From Deltaproteobacteria bacterium (GTDB taxonomy: Bacteria; Desulfobacterota; Desulfobacteria; Desulfobacterales; Desulfatibacillaceae), in the NCBI GenBank assembly GCA_016235345.1, contig JACRLG010000030.1, positions 1 to 36,523 of the forward strand: a stretch of DNA of 36,523 bases, written 5' to 3'. The translations under genes were made by a program, and so were the position numbers. Within the stretch, counting starts at the first letter, position 1. Every line of letters starts with the position of its first letter. Below are positions 8,399-15,053 of the stretch, piece after piece. Under the pieces are notes generated by a model, which was not told the DNA's origin, did no database searches, and was given only the letters and a program-made list of their open reading frames with translations.

Positions 8399-8794
8399 AT
8401 GCGAATTCTTGCGATCCTTTTCTGCCTTGCCCTCCTGGCCATTTCCTCCCCCGCTTTTGCCGCCGAGCCTGCCACGGCCCTTGTGTGCGAGCAGGCCGCC
8501 ATTGCGGGTAATTCCACCTATACCAGCGCCCCCATCGGCGTTTCCATGGCCGAGGGCTTTTTCACGCTTTCCGCCCGGCAGGATGGAACCGGCCCCGTCA
8601 CCATCGGGTATCAGGTCTCCGTCAACGGCCTCGATTGGGCCACGCCCGATGGAGCAGAGGCCATTATCACCGATATGGGCGATGGCATCAGGATCACGGC
8701 CTTCGACCCGGTTTACGCGCCCTGGCTGCGGATAATCGTTTCCAACACCGGCACATCCGAGGTGCTGGCAACCGTGCGCGTAGCCTACCGGTAA
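8399..8794 (+). CDS. Small secreted protein, paralog 2
   Basis: This 131-residue protein has a clear signal peptide (MRILAILFCLALLAISSPAFA, cleavage after AFA) and an AAGGAG ribosome binding site at about 8383-8388. The mature domain parallels that of the gene at 7940: TYTSAPIGVSMAEG against TYTSSTVNLTNAEG, and LRIIVSNTGTSEVLATVRVA against MRVLVTETGGAEAIAVTLKM. The two therefore look like a tandem duplication that has diverged. I see no enzyme motif. The genes are 36 bases apart and lead into a third exported protein, so all three may form one secreted-product cassette. The function is unknown. Confidence 0.75.
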   Translation: MRILAILFCLALLAISSPAFAAEPATALVCEQAAIAGNSTYTSAPIGVSMAEGFFTLSARQDGTGPVTIGYQVSVNGLDWATPDGAEAIITDMGDGIRITAFDPVYAPWLRIIVSNTGTSEVLATVRVAYR

Positions 8795-8803
8795 GGGGGG
8801 ATC

Positions 8804-9886
8804 ATGCTCGATCGAATCAAAAACGGCACGGCGTTTCTGGTGTTCGCGGTCCTTCTGTGGCTGGCCTGGTTTGTCTGGCCGGGGCCGGTGCGGGCCGCCG
8901 ACACCCCGCTCATGCCCGTGGATTACGAAACGTCCACCCTGGGTGTCGATTATTCCACCATGCAGGAGTGGGTCGCGGCAAAGGTAGCGGCGGTCGATAT
9001 GGTCACCGCCCAGAAGGGCCAGGTGTTAATTCTTCCGACCGGCACATACGCCGACTGGTGCGAGATACCCCAAAGCGCAACCACCAACAGTGACTATTTC
9101 ATCGTCATCAAGGCCGCTGACGGAGCTACGGTAACAATTGCTCCAACGCTCGAAGCACATATTGGCAACTACATTAACACTTATCATTATACGTTTGCGA
9201 TATGGGCTGACTACACCAAAATTATTAGCATTAACGTCGATTGGTCCGGCGTCAATACCGTTAACCCGACCTACTCGCACACTCCGTTTTTAGGCCATTC
9301 AACAGCGGCTTACACGCGCCTTATCAACTGCACCGCCAAAAACGTAAATCCCTCCGGCGGGGCCGGTTATCCGATGCTTTTTTTTAACCAGCCGGGGACA
9401 GGGCTCATCAATTGCGCCGTGAGCGGCTCGCCATACGGTTTCCTTTTTGGCAGTGGAACAAGCGAGTGCTTTACATACAACTGTACTTTTCGCGGGCCTG
9501 GAATTGGGTATTACAATTCCGGCGCGGTGGCAATATCCAAAAATTGCCTCAACTCCGAGTCCGGCACCTGGACCGGGGACTGGACCAAAACCACCTGCCT
9601 GGACGCCACCCCCACGTGGCTTACCGGCACCGAGTTTGATCTGGATCCCGGCGACACAACGGCCCTTGGCCAGGGCACCGACCTTACCGCAGACGGCACC
9701 TTTGCCTTCAGTTACGACCGCAACAACGACACCCGCCCGACCCTGTGGTCAGTCGGTGCCGACGATGCCGCCGCAGAGGAGCCCGAACCCGAACCCGAAA
9801 CCCCGGCAGTGCGCTACAAGCCCTGGGCGCTTGGCCCCTGGGGTGCCGGGCCGTGGAACGGGGCGGGAACGGGTGGGTGGAAATAG
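8804..9886 (+). CDS. Secreted or anchored beta-helix-like protein
   Basis: This 360-residue protein starts 9 bases after the previous gene, with GGGGGA just upstream. Residues 10-32 form a hydrophobic signal or anchor (FLVFAVLLWLAWFVWPGPV, then RAAD). The body (about 50-290) has the short repeated strands, Asn/Cys turns and 'LINCTAKN ... LINCAVSG ... YNCTFRG' spacing of a right-handed parallel beta-helix, as in pectate-lyase-like and tail-spike proteins. An acidic hinge (EEPEPEPETPA) precedes a Trp/Gly/Pro C-terminus (GPWGAGPWNGAG) that may be a surface-binding or assembly tag. A phage tail spike would not normally carry a signal peptide, so a lysogen-expressed surface protein is an alternative. 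I see no catalytic signature. Confidence 0.65.
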   Translation: MLDRIKNGTAFLVFAVLLWLAWFVWPGPVRAADTPLMPVDYETSTLGVDYSTMQEWVAAKVAAVDMVTAQKGQVLILPTGTYADWCEIPQSATTNSDYFIVIKAADGATVTIAPTLEAHIGNYINTYHYTFAIWADYTKIISINVDWSGVNTVNPTYSHTPFLGHSTAAYTRLINCTAKNVNPSGGAGYPMLFFNQPGTGLINCAVSGSPYGFLFGSGTSECFTYNCTFRGPGIGYYNSGAVAISKNCLNSESGTWTGDWTKTTCLDATPTWLTGTEFDLDPGDTTALGQGTDLTADGTFAFSYDRNNDTRPTLWSVGADDAAAEEPEPEPETPAVRYKPWALGPWGAGPWNGAGTGGWK

Positions 9887-10027
9887 AAAAGGAGAGCAGG
9901 CAAGGAGGCTTCTTCCCTCCCCACGAATGCGATGCGCTAACATCGCAAACCAGCCGTAGCCGCTGCTCCCCAGCCCTCGAGGGCGAAGGGGATATAGCAC
10001 CATAGCCACGGCCCCACAAGGGGGAAT

Positions 10028-10930
10028 ATGAGCCTTCAAAAAACAGCCGGGACAATCGTTTCCGGCCAGGAAAAGTGGTGGGTCAAACAGGGCCTTGAAA
10101 GCCCTGTGGTTTCGGTCGAGGACTTTGAAAAGGGTATGGGGCGCGTGCCGGATGTGGTGGGGGAATTCGGGTATTTTCCCTCCTCCATTTTGGTTCTTTC
10201 GCGGCCCAAGGCCCTTTTTGATTATCTGGCGGACGTGGGCCGCCCTCAAAGGCACATCGCCAACGCCTATCACACGCCCATAGGCGCTTCAATCTTCCCG
10301 CCAGCGGCGTCATGGTTCTGCATCAAATACTGGAGTTGTAAGGGCGACGTGGTTCTTGACCCCTTCGGCAACCGGGCCAACATCGGCCTTGTGGCCAACT
10401 GGCTGGGACGCCGGGTGATTTTAAACGACATCGCCCCGTCCTACTGCCGTATGATGGAGGACGCCGGAGAGCGCCGCGTAAATCAGGATCTGCCCTGGAC
10501 GGTTTTCAACCGCGACGCCGCAAACCTTTCCGAAATCCCCGATTCCAGCGTCGATCTTATTCTTACCGGCCCGCCTTACCACAACGTGGAGCCGTATGAA
10601 AAGGTGCCCGGCCAGGCCAGCAGCTTTCGGACCTACGCTCAATTTCTGGCCTGGTATGGCCGCGTAGCGGCCGAATTGCACCGCCTGATAAAGCCTCAGG
10701 GCTACTGCATTTATAAGGTGGGAGACTGGCGCGTAAAAGGCCGCATCGTGCCCTTTACCTATGACACGCAACGGGTTTTCGCCGAAGCCGGATTTATTTT
10801 GCACGATGTTCTGATCTGCGTGGAGCCCGCGCCTTTGGGCGGAGGCTGGTCATGGGCTTCAAAATGGCGTTCGCGCTACGTTTCAAAGGCACATCAGACC
10901 GTTTTTGTCTGGCGCAAAGAGGACATTTGA
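10028..10930 (+). CDS. DNA methyltransferase-like protein, atypical motifs
   Basis: This 300-residue protein has the layout of amino-group DNA methyltransferases in which the SAM-binding motif comes first. Residues 111-116 read DPFGNR where DPFxGxG is usual, followed by GLVANWLGRRVILNDI. Residues 180-186 read TGPPYHN where (D/N/S)PPY is usual. A Gly at the first position of that catalytic motif is unexpected, and the motif-I glycines are partly replaced. No restriction endonuclease gene is nearby, so this is an orphan enzyme or a relative with another substrate. Phage methyltransferases often protect phage DNA. The following gene starts 2 bases after the stop, suggesting a functional pair. 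The fold assignment is firm; activity is uncertain. Confidence 0.75.
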   Translation: MSLQKTAGTIVSGQEKWWVKQGLESPVVSVEDFEKGMGRVPDVVGEFGYFPSSILVLSRPKALFDYLADVGRPQRHIANAYHTPIGASIFPPAASWFCIKYWSCKGDVVLDPFGNRANIGLVANWLGRRVILNDIAPSYCRMMEDAGERRVNQDLPWTVFNRDAANLSEIPDSSVDLILTGPPYHNVEPYEKVPGQASSFRTYAQFLAWYGRVAAELHRLIKPQGYCIYKVGDWRVKGRIVPFTYDTQRVFAEAGFILHDVLICVEPAPLGGGWSWASKWRSRYVSKAHQTVFVWRKEDI

Positions 10931-10932
10931 CC

Positions 10933-11490
10933 ATGCGCATTATCCGCCTTCCAAACGTCAAAACCATAAGGGCCGAGGTGATCCGAGACAGGCTTCCGCC
11001 CGGAACCAGGCGCATTGTCTGCCTTTCCTGCGGCAACGCCACCAGGGCGCTTGAGGGCGTTATAAAAGGCGTTCCGGTCATAAAGCTGGATTCCGAAAGC
11101 CCGGTTTCAGCCCGCCGGGAACTTTCGGCCCAGGAGATTCAAACCTATTTTGGACCGGAAAGTTTTAACGCCACAAGCGGTTATCTGCCCTTGGATTTGA
11201 CAGCCGAAATCGGGCAGCGCCTCATGGCATATATACCGGAACTTCTGGAGGGCGACCGTCTTTACGTGCCCTGCGGAAGCGGGGAAACCATAGCGGCCCT
11301 GTCAAATTACATTCCTTTGGCCCGCATGACCGCCGTAAGCGCCCTTTATCCGCCCATAGAGGCAATGGGGCCGCTTTACCGCTGGCTCGCCGCAAACATG
11401 AAAACCGTCAACGTGGGCCGGGTGAATTCGGTCGCCGAGGCTCTCAGGCTTGCCGCCAGAGGCAAGGGTTTTGCTTTGTGCTGGGAGTGA
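10933..11490 (+). CDS. Unrecognised protein paired with methyltransferase
   Basis: This 185-residue protein starts at ATG 10933, right after the TGA of the methyltransferase gene; an in-frame upstream start at 10852 would overlap that gene. I do not recognise its family. Visible landmarks are RRIVCLSCGNATRALEGV near residues 28-45, YFGPESFNATSGYLPLDL in the middle, and RLYVPCGSGETIAALSNY near 108-125, a Gly-rich loop after a strand that could bind a phosphate or cofactor. There is no signal peptide or membrane segment. The overlap-like spacing suggests it works with the upstream protein, for example in DNA modification, but nothing in the sequence proves that. Confidence 0.65.
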   Translation: MRIIRLPNVKTIRAEVIRDRLPPGTRRIVCLSCGNATRALEGVIKGVPVIKLDSESPVSARRELSAQEIQTYFGPESFNATSGYLPLDLTAEIGQRLMAYIPELLEGDRLYVPCGSGETIAALSNYIPLARMTAVSALYPPIEAMGPLYRWLAANMKTVNVGRVNSVAEALRLAARGKGFALCWE

Positions 11491-11519
11491 TGACTTCATA
11501 CGTATTTTGTGGTATGAAT

Positions 11520-11538
11520 GCCCCCTAAACAAGGGGGC
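11520..11538 (+). promoter_or_regulatory. Hairpin containing the Shine-Dalgarno of the TIR gene
   Basis: GCCCCC (11520-11525) pairs with GGGGGC (11533-11538) around the loop TAAACAA. The right arm contains the AAGGGGG that is the only ribosome binding site for ATG 11546, so the folded mRNA would hide it. Translational repression is inferred from sequence alone. Confidence 0.45.
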
Positions 11539-11545
11539 TACCACA

Positions 11546-12925
11546 ATGGCAAACGAAGAACATCTCGCAATACTCAGGCAGGGCGTCGAGGTCTGGAATA
11601 AATGGCGGGAGGACAACCCTGATATAAGGCCGGATCTTGAGGAGGCTGATTTTGCCGGAGCCGACCTGTCCGAAATTGATCTCGGCAACGCATACCTGTT
11701 AAAAGCCAACCTGAAGGGGGCGAATCTCTTCAAAGCCTACCTCCATCATGCTTATCTCAGCGAGGCGGACCTTACGGGGGCCAACCTTTGCGAAGCAAAC
11801 CTTGCCGAATCGGATTTGGTGGGGGCTTATGCCAATGGGGCGGACTTCGCCGATGCGGAACTTAGGCATGCCGAGATTTGGGATGCGAACTTCAGCGGGG
11901 CGGATCTAAGTTGTGCGTCGCTTTTTAGTTCAGACCTTGGTTATACAAACTTTAGCAAGGCAAACTTGCGGCAAGCGGACATCAGTAAAGCAGACCTCCA
12001 TTTTACAGATCTTGGAGGAGCCAAGCTTTGCGAGGCGAATTTTGAGGAAGCGAACCTTAACCTGACGAACCTGCGCGGGGCGGATCTTGAAAACGCAAAC
12101 CTGCAATATGCCGATTTGGGCCGGGCTGACCTGCGCCTTGCAAACCTCAAAGGGGCCGACCTCCGCAATGCAAGGCTGAACGGGGCGGCATTGTTAACCA
12201 CATGTTTCGAAAACGTGAAACTTGCCTGGACCTCCTTTTCATTCATGGACTTAAGACAGGCCAAGGGTCTTGATACCGCCTTCCATTTCGCTCCCTCCCA
12301 TGTGGACATCCACACCCTGTATCGTTCAGAAGGCGAGATTCCCGAAGCCTTTTTGAAGGGCGCGGGAATCGGCTCCAAATTCATATCCCGCATCCCGTCA
12401 AGTTTTTCGGGCAAGCCGGTCCGGGCTTATTCCTGCTTCATCTGTCACTCCAGCAAGGACAGGGATTTTTTGGAAAAACTGCGGTCCGATCTTTACGCAA
12501 ACGCTTTTGAATGCTGGCTGGAGCTTTCGCCCAAGGAAGACGGGCCTTGGCGCGCTATAGAAATGGAGGAGATGGCAACCCGCTTCGACAAGCTGTTGCT
12601 CGTTCTTTCGGATACCAGCCTTGGCGAAAATTGGATCGATGGTCAGCTCCTCGGCCTGATCCGCGAGGATGAGGACAGAAATAATCGCCGCAAGCTCTTC
12701 TCAATCCGGCTGGCGGACGAGGATGCGGTTGGTGCCTGGAAATGCGATGACAGAGGAAAGGACATGGCCGCCTGGGTCCGTGAGGGGGCCATCCACGATT
12801 TTTCAACCTGGAAGGACCACGGATCTTATACGAGGGCCTTTGACAGACTTTTAAAAGACCTTCAGGCCGAACCCAAGACCAATCCGATAATAAATGAAGA
12901 TTTAACGGGCTATCAAGGCGGGTAA
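11546..12925 (+). CDS. Pentapeptide-repeat protein with C-terminal TIR domain
   Basis: This 459-residue protein starts at ATG 11546. Residues 1-35 (LRQGVEVWNKWREDNPDIRP) are the usual lead-in of such proteins. Residues about 35-240 are A(D/N)LxxA-type pentapeptide repeats forming a quadrilateral beta-helix. Residues about 291-435 are a TIR domain (YSCFICHSSKDRDFLEKL, then FDKLLLVLSDTSLGENW and FSTWKDHGSYTRAFDRLL). Bacterial TIR domains often cleave NAD+ in anti-phage defence. In NAD-cleaving TIRs the catalytic Glu lies four residues after a conserved Trp; here W363 is followed at that place by Q367 (WIDGQ). The protein may thus be catalytically dead, a decoy or a scaffold. It is the last prophage gene, the usual place for lysogenic cargo. 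Confidence 0.85.
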   Translation: MANEEHLAILRQGVEVWNKWREDNPDIRPDLEEADFAGADLSEIDLGNAYLLKANLKGANLFKAYLHHAYLSEADLTGANLCEANLAESDLVGAYANGADFADAELRHAEIWDANFSGADLSCASLFSSDLGYTNFSKANLRQADISKADLHFTDLGGAKLCEANFEEANLNLTNLRGADLENANLQYADLGRADLRLANLKGADLRNARLNGAALLTTCFENVKLAWTSFSFMDLRQAKGLDTAFHFAPSHVDIHTLYRSEGEIPEAFLKGAGIGSKFISRIPSSFSGKPVRAYSCFICHSSKDRDFLEKLRSDLYANAFECWLELSPKEDGPWRAIEMEEMATRFDKLLLVLSDTSLGENWIDGQLLGLIREDEDRNNRRKLFSIRLADEDAVGAWKCDDRGKDMAAWVREGAIHDFSTWKDHGSYTRAFDRLLKDLQAEPKTNPIINEDLTGYQGG

Positions 12926-13044
12926 AAAGGGGTTTAAACTGGTCGCAAATCAACCATAAATCAGTCCCAAATCAACCGGCGCGTTACAGGAAGCGGGAAA
13001 ATTTTAAAGTGGGGACAGAGTGGGGACAAAATAGCAAATATTTT
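12926..13044. other. Prophage end region, probable attachment arm
   Basis: Between the TIR gene and the tRNA terminator there is no gene. It holds direct repeats CAAATCAACC (at about 12944 and 12969) and GTGGGGACA (at about 13011 and 13020). Short direct repeats beside a tRNA end are typical of integrase arm-type sites at prophage ends. This is an inference; the matching attachment site would lie left of the window. Confidence 0.4.
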
Positions 13045-13075
13045 AAAAAGGGGCTACGGCCTAAGCCGTAACCCC
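13045..13075 (-). terminator. Rho-independent terminator of tRNA-Arg
   Basis: On the minus strand the sequence after the tRNA reads GGGGTTACGGC TTAG GCCGTAGCCCC TTTTT, a 10-of-11-bp stem with a U-run. It starts 11 bases past the CCA end and marks the end of the tRNA transcript. Confidence 0.8.
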
Positions 13076-13085
13076 TTGATATAAT

Positions 13086-13162
<77 letters not shown>

Positions 13163-13951
13163 TAAATATTGAATATTTTGAACTTGCGGATATCGTTCCA
13201 TGATGAGCGCAAGCCTGCCGAGCCTCAAACATAAAAATTGCAGACATAAACACAAGAAATTGAAAACATATAACCACAAGAAATTATAGATAAACACAAG
13301 AAATTGAAAATAAAACACAAAAAAAGAGACATCAACTCAATATTAAGCTGAACATGTTCCTTTTCCTTTTTCAAGGAAAGCCCTATGGGGGAAAAAGCGC
13401 CCCGATCTTCCTCAGCCACTATTTTCCGTAAAGCGGAGAATGGAAATAAATTGCGCCCCGATAATAAATTGAAAACACAAATACAAAAAAATGTAGCTGC
13501 AAGCCAAAATAGTGTCGTCCGAGCCCAAAAAAATGGAGGCCACGCCCCAAAAAGTTGAGGAAAGGGCCTGAAAACAAAGGCGCTGCTCTCGAAACTGGAC
13601 ACGCGGGCCTAAAAGTTTTTCCGAGCCGTTGCATACAATAAGCGCAACGCTTTTGTCCAATAAAAATCCTGGCCGAAGATTAACTTGCTCAACTTCCGCG
13701 TTTTCCCGCCATAATTTCAAGGCCCTGTCAAATTATGCGCATGAAGGACGGGTTTGTGAAGAAAGGGCCGGATTCGGTAGCGTATGTCAATCAGCAGTCA
13801 GGAAAAGGTTGAAAAGGAAACTTGCAGGCGATGGGGCGGACTTTGCGTGCTGGACTTTGGCGCGATTTCGTGTATTTTTATAGGATATCGGATATGCGCC
13901 GGAAGCGTTCCTTTGCGCCCAACCCATAATTTAAATGGAAAACAGAAAGCC
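13163..13951. other. AT-rich spacer without a convincing gene
   Basis: This 789-base stretch is richer in A and T than its surroundings and has no coding-like frame. The minus-strand frames here are Phe/Leu/Cys-rich and derive from A-rich repeats on the plus strand. It contains the short CACAAGAAATT repeats at 13251-13310. The first bases also carry the promoter region of tRNA-Arg on the minus strand, and the last 150 may hold the promoter of the 13952 gene; I could not choose a promoter with confidence. Confidence 0.5.
13251..13310. repeat. Short direct repeats CACAAGAAATT
   Basis: CACAAGAAATT occurs at 13251-13261, 13275-13285 and 13295-13305, so the starts are 24 and 20 bases apart. The first and third copies extend to CACAAGAAATTGAAAA. 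The spacing is too irregular and the units too short for a CRISPR array. Possible binding sites or remnants of simple-sequence expansion. Confidence 0.6.
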
Positions 13952-14950
13952 ATGAAACACGCCCGGATTTTCGCTGCGGCCCTCGCCCTGCTGATTCTGG
14001 CCGCGCCGTCCTACGCCTACGAATCATCCATCTACGGAAGTAACACCCACGTGCTGGGCCTTAACGACACCAAGGGCGACGCACGCATCCTTTGCTACTC
14101 GGGGCTTGTGAAATCGCTCTGCCAGAGGGTGGCGCAAGCCCTTTCGAGAGACCCGGCCATTGTATCCGCAGGAGTGACCAAAGACGAGCTTTTTTCAAAG
14201 CTCCCGTTTCTGTTGAAGGTCGAGGTGATGGGGGAATCCTTCGGCGTTCACGGTGACGACATAGCCCTTACCATGAACGGCAGGGCGGACGTGAGCACGG
14301 TCGCCATAACCGCAGCCATGGTCCGCATGAAGGGAGACGTGGCTTATCGGGCGGAAGTCGCGGCGGGGCTCGAAAAATTCGCCCGCCTGGAAAGGGACGT
14401 GCGCAGCCATCAGGCCCGGCTTTCAGCCGAAACTACGGGCCTGGCCGTTCCTGTCGCCAGTCCTGCGGCAAATCCCGCAGTTTCCATTGCCGCCTCCCAG
14501 CCTTCGGGAACAAGCCCGGTGGCGGCGGTTGCCGTGGCGGCTCCCGTGACCGCGTCCGGCCCGGTCCTGGCGGCCCCGGTTGTTCCTGCAGCAATGCCCG
14601 CGCCCGGTGTGGAAATCCCGAAAGCTCCGGCTTTCGCCGTTGCGACTGCTCCGCCGGTTGCCGAAGCCGCCGTGATGGACGAAAAGGCCGTTTTCCCGAT
14701 GTCCTTTCCCGCAGCCGAGGCTCCCGAAGCCCTGTACACCCTCCGCTCCGGGATGAGCTACAGGGACATGCTGGAAACCGCCGGAGCCCCGGCCCAGAGG
14801 TCGGAATGCGGAAACAAGGTCTTCTACAACTACGCCAACGTCTGGGTCTATTTCAACGACGGGGAGCTTGTGGGCTACCTTCTGATGGAAAACTGGAAGG
14901 GGCCGTGCCATCCTTATGTTGGCTTCATGGGGGAAATACTCTACTTCTAA
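13952..14950 (+). CDS. Secreted protein with Ala/Pro/Val-rich linker
   Basis: This 332-residue protein starts at ATG 13952, giving MKHARIFAAALALLILAAPS, a Sec signal peptide with cleavage expected near AYA; the longer in-frame start at 13784 would bury it. The N-terminal domain (about 22-155) includes ILCYSGLVKSLCQRVAQAL. A low-complexity Ala/Pro/Val linker spans about 165-260. The C-terminal 80 residues (LRSGMSYRDMLETAGAPAQR, then ECGNKVFYNYANVWVYFNDG) resemble the small BamE/SmpA-like domains that follow linkers in periplasmic proteins, but this match is weak. There is no lipobox. The gene is followed at once by a long palindrome. Function unknown; a periplasmic location is inferred. Confidence 0.75.
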   Translation: MKHARIFAAALALLILAAPSYAYESSIYGSNTHVLGLNDTKGDARILCYSGLVKSLCQRVAQALSRDPAIVSAGVTKDELFSKLPFLLKVEVMGESFGVHGDDIALTMNGRADVSTVAITAAMVRMKGDVAYRAEVAAGLEKFARLERDVRSHQARLSAETTGLAVPVASPAANPAVSIAASQPSGTSPVAAVAVAAPVTASGPVLAAPVVPAAMPAPGVEIPKAPAFAVATAPPVAEAAVMDEKAVFPMSFPAAEAPEALYTLRSGMSYRDMLETAGAPAQRSECGNKVFYNYANVWVYFNDGELVGYLLMENWKGPCHPYVGFMGEILYF

Positions 14951-14951
14951 C

Positions 14952-15006
14952 GCATGTCTGAAAACGCGAGCTGCGCTGACACAGCAGCTCGCGTTTTCAG
15001 ACATGC
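14952..15006. repeat. Perfect palindrome, copy D of the palindromic family
   Basis: The 23-base arms GCATGTCTGAAAACGCGAGC... (14952-14974) and 14984-15006 are perfectly complementary around a 9-base loop. The minus strand carries the family start motif TGAAAACGCGAGCTGCTGTG followed by TCAG. The downstream sequence GCCTTTTTCAATGGGCTGATA (15017-15037) resembles that after copy C (GCCTTTTTCGACGGGCTGATA, 23742-23762). It lies between the 13952 gene and lnt and may act as a terminator, though no U-run follows. Confidence 0.8.
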
Positions 15007-15053
15007 TTGATATTCAGCCTTTTTCAATGGGCTGATAGATTTGGCCATCAGTC

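Larger units (their letters stand above)
122..13085 (+). mobile_element. Prophage, tail and cargo arm next to tRNA-Arg
   Basis: Genes from 122 to 12925 all read rightward. They include a tail-tube fragment, tail chaperone, tape measure, tail-tip proteins, then cargo genes (secreted proteins, DNA methyltransferase-like, TIR protein). The right end abuts the 3' end of a tRNA gene, the commonest integration site of tyrosine-recombinase phages. Head, portal, terminase, lysis and integrase genes are not in the window, so the prophage extends further left or has lost them. A host-type palindromic repeat at 444-568 and a VIPAKAGIQ-type repeat at 7879-7907 inside the operon, plus the IS hit in the tail gene, suggest an old and probably defective prophage. 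Confidence 0.75.

Noticed and set aside
13251-13310. Possible CRISPR array
   Set aside because: The repeat units are 11-16 bases, spaced 20-24 bases apart, too short and too close for repeats plus spacers, and no cas gene is near.
13225-13720. Minus-strand frames rich in Phe, Leu and Cys that look like membrane proteins
   Set aside because: They derive from A-rich simple repeats (CACAAGAAATT) on the plus strand and lack ribosome binding sites. The hydrophobic look is a composition artefact.
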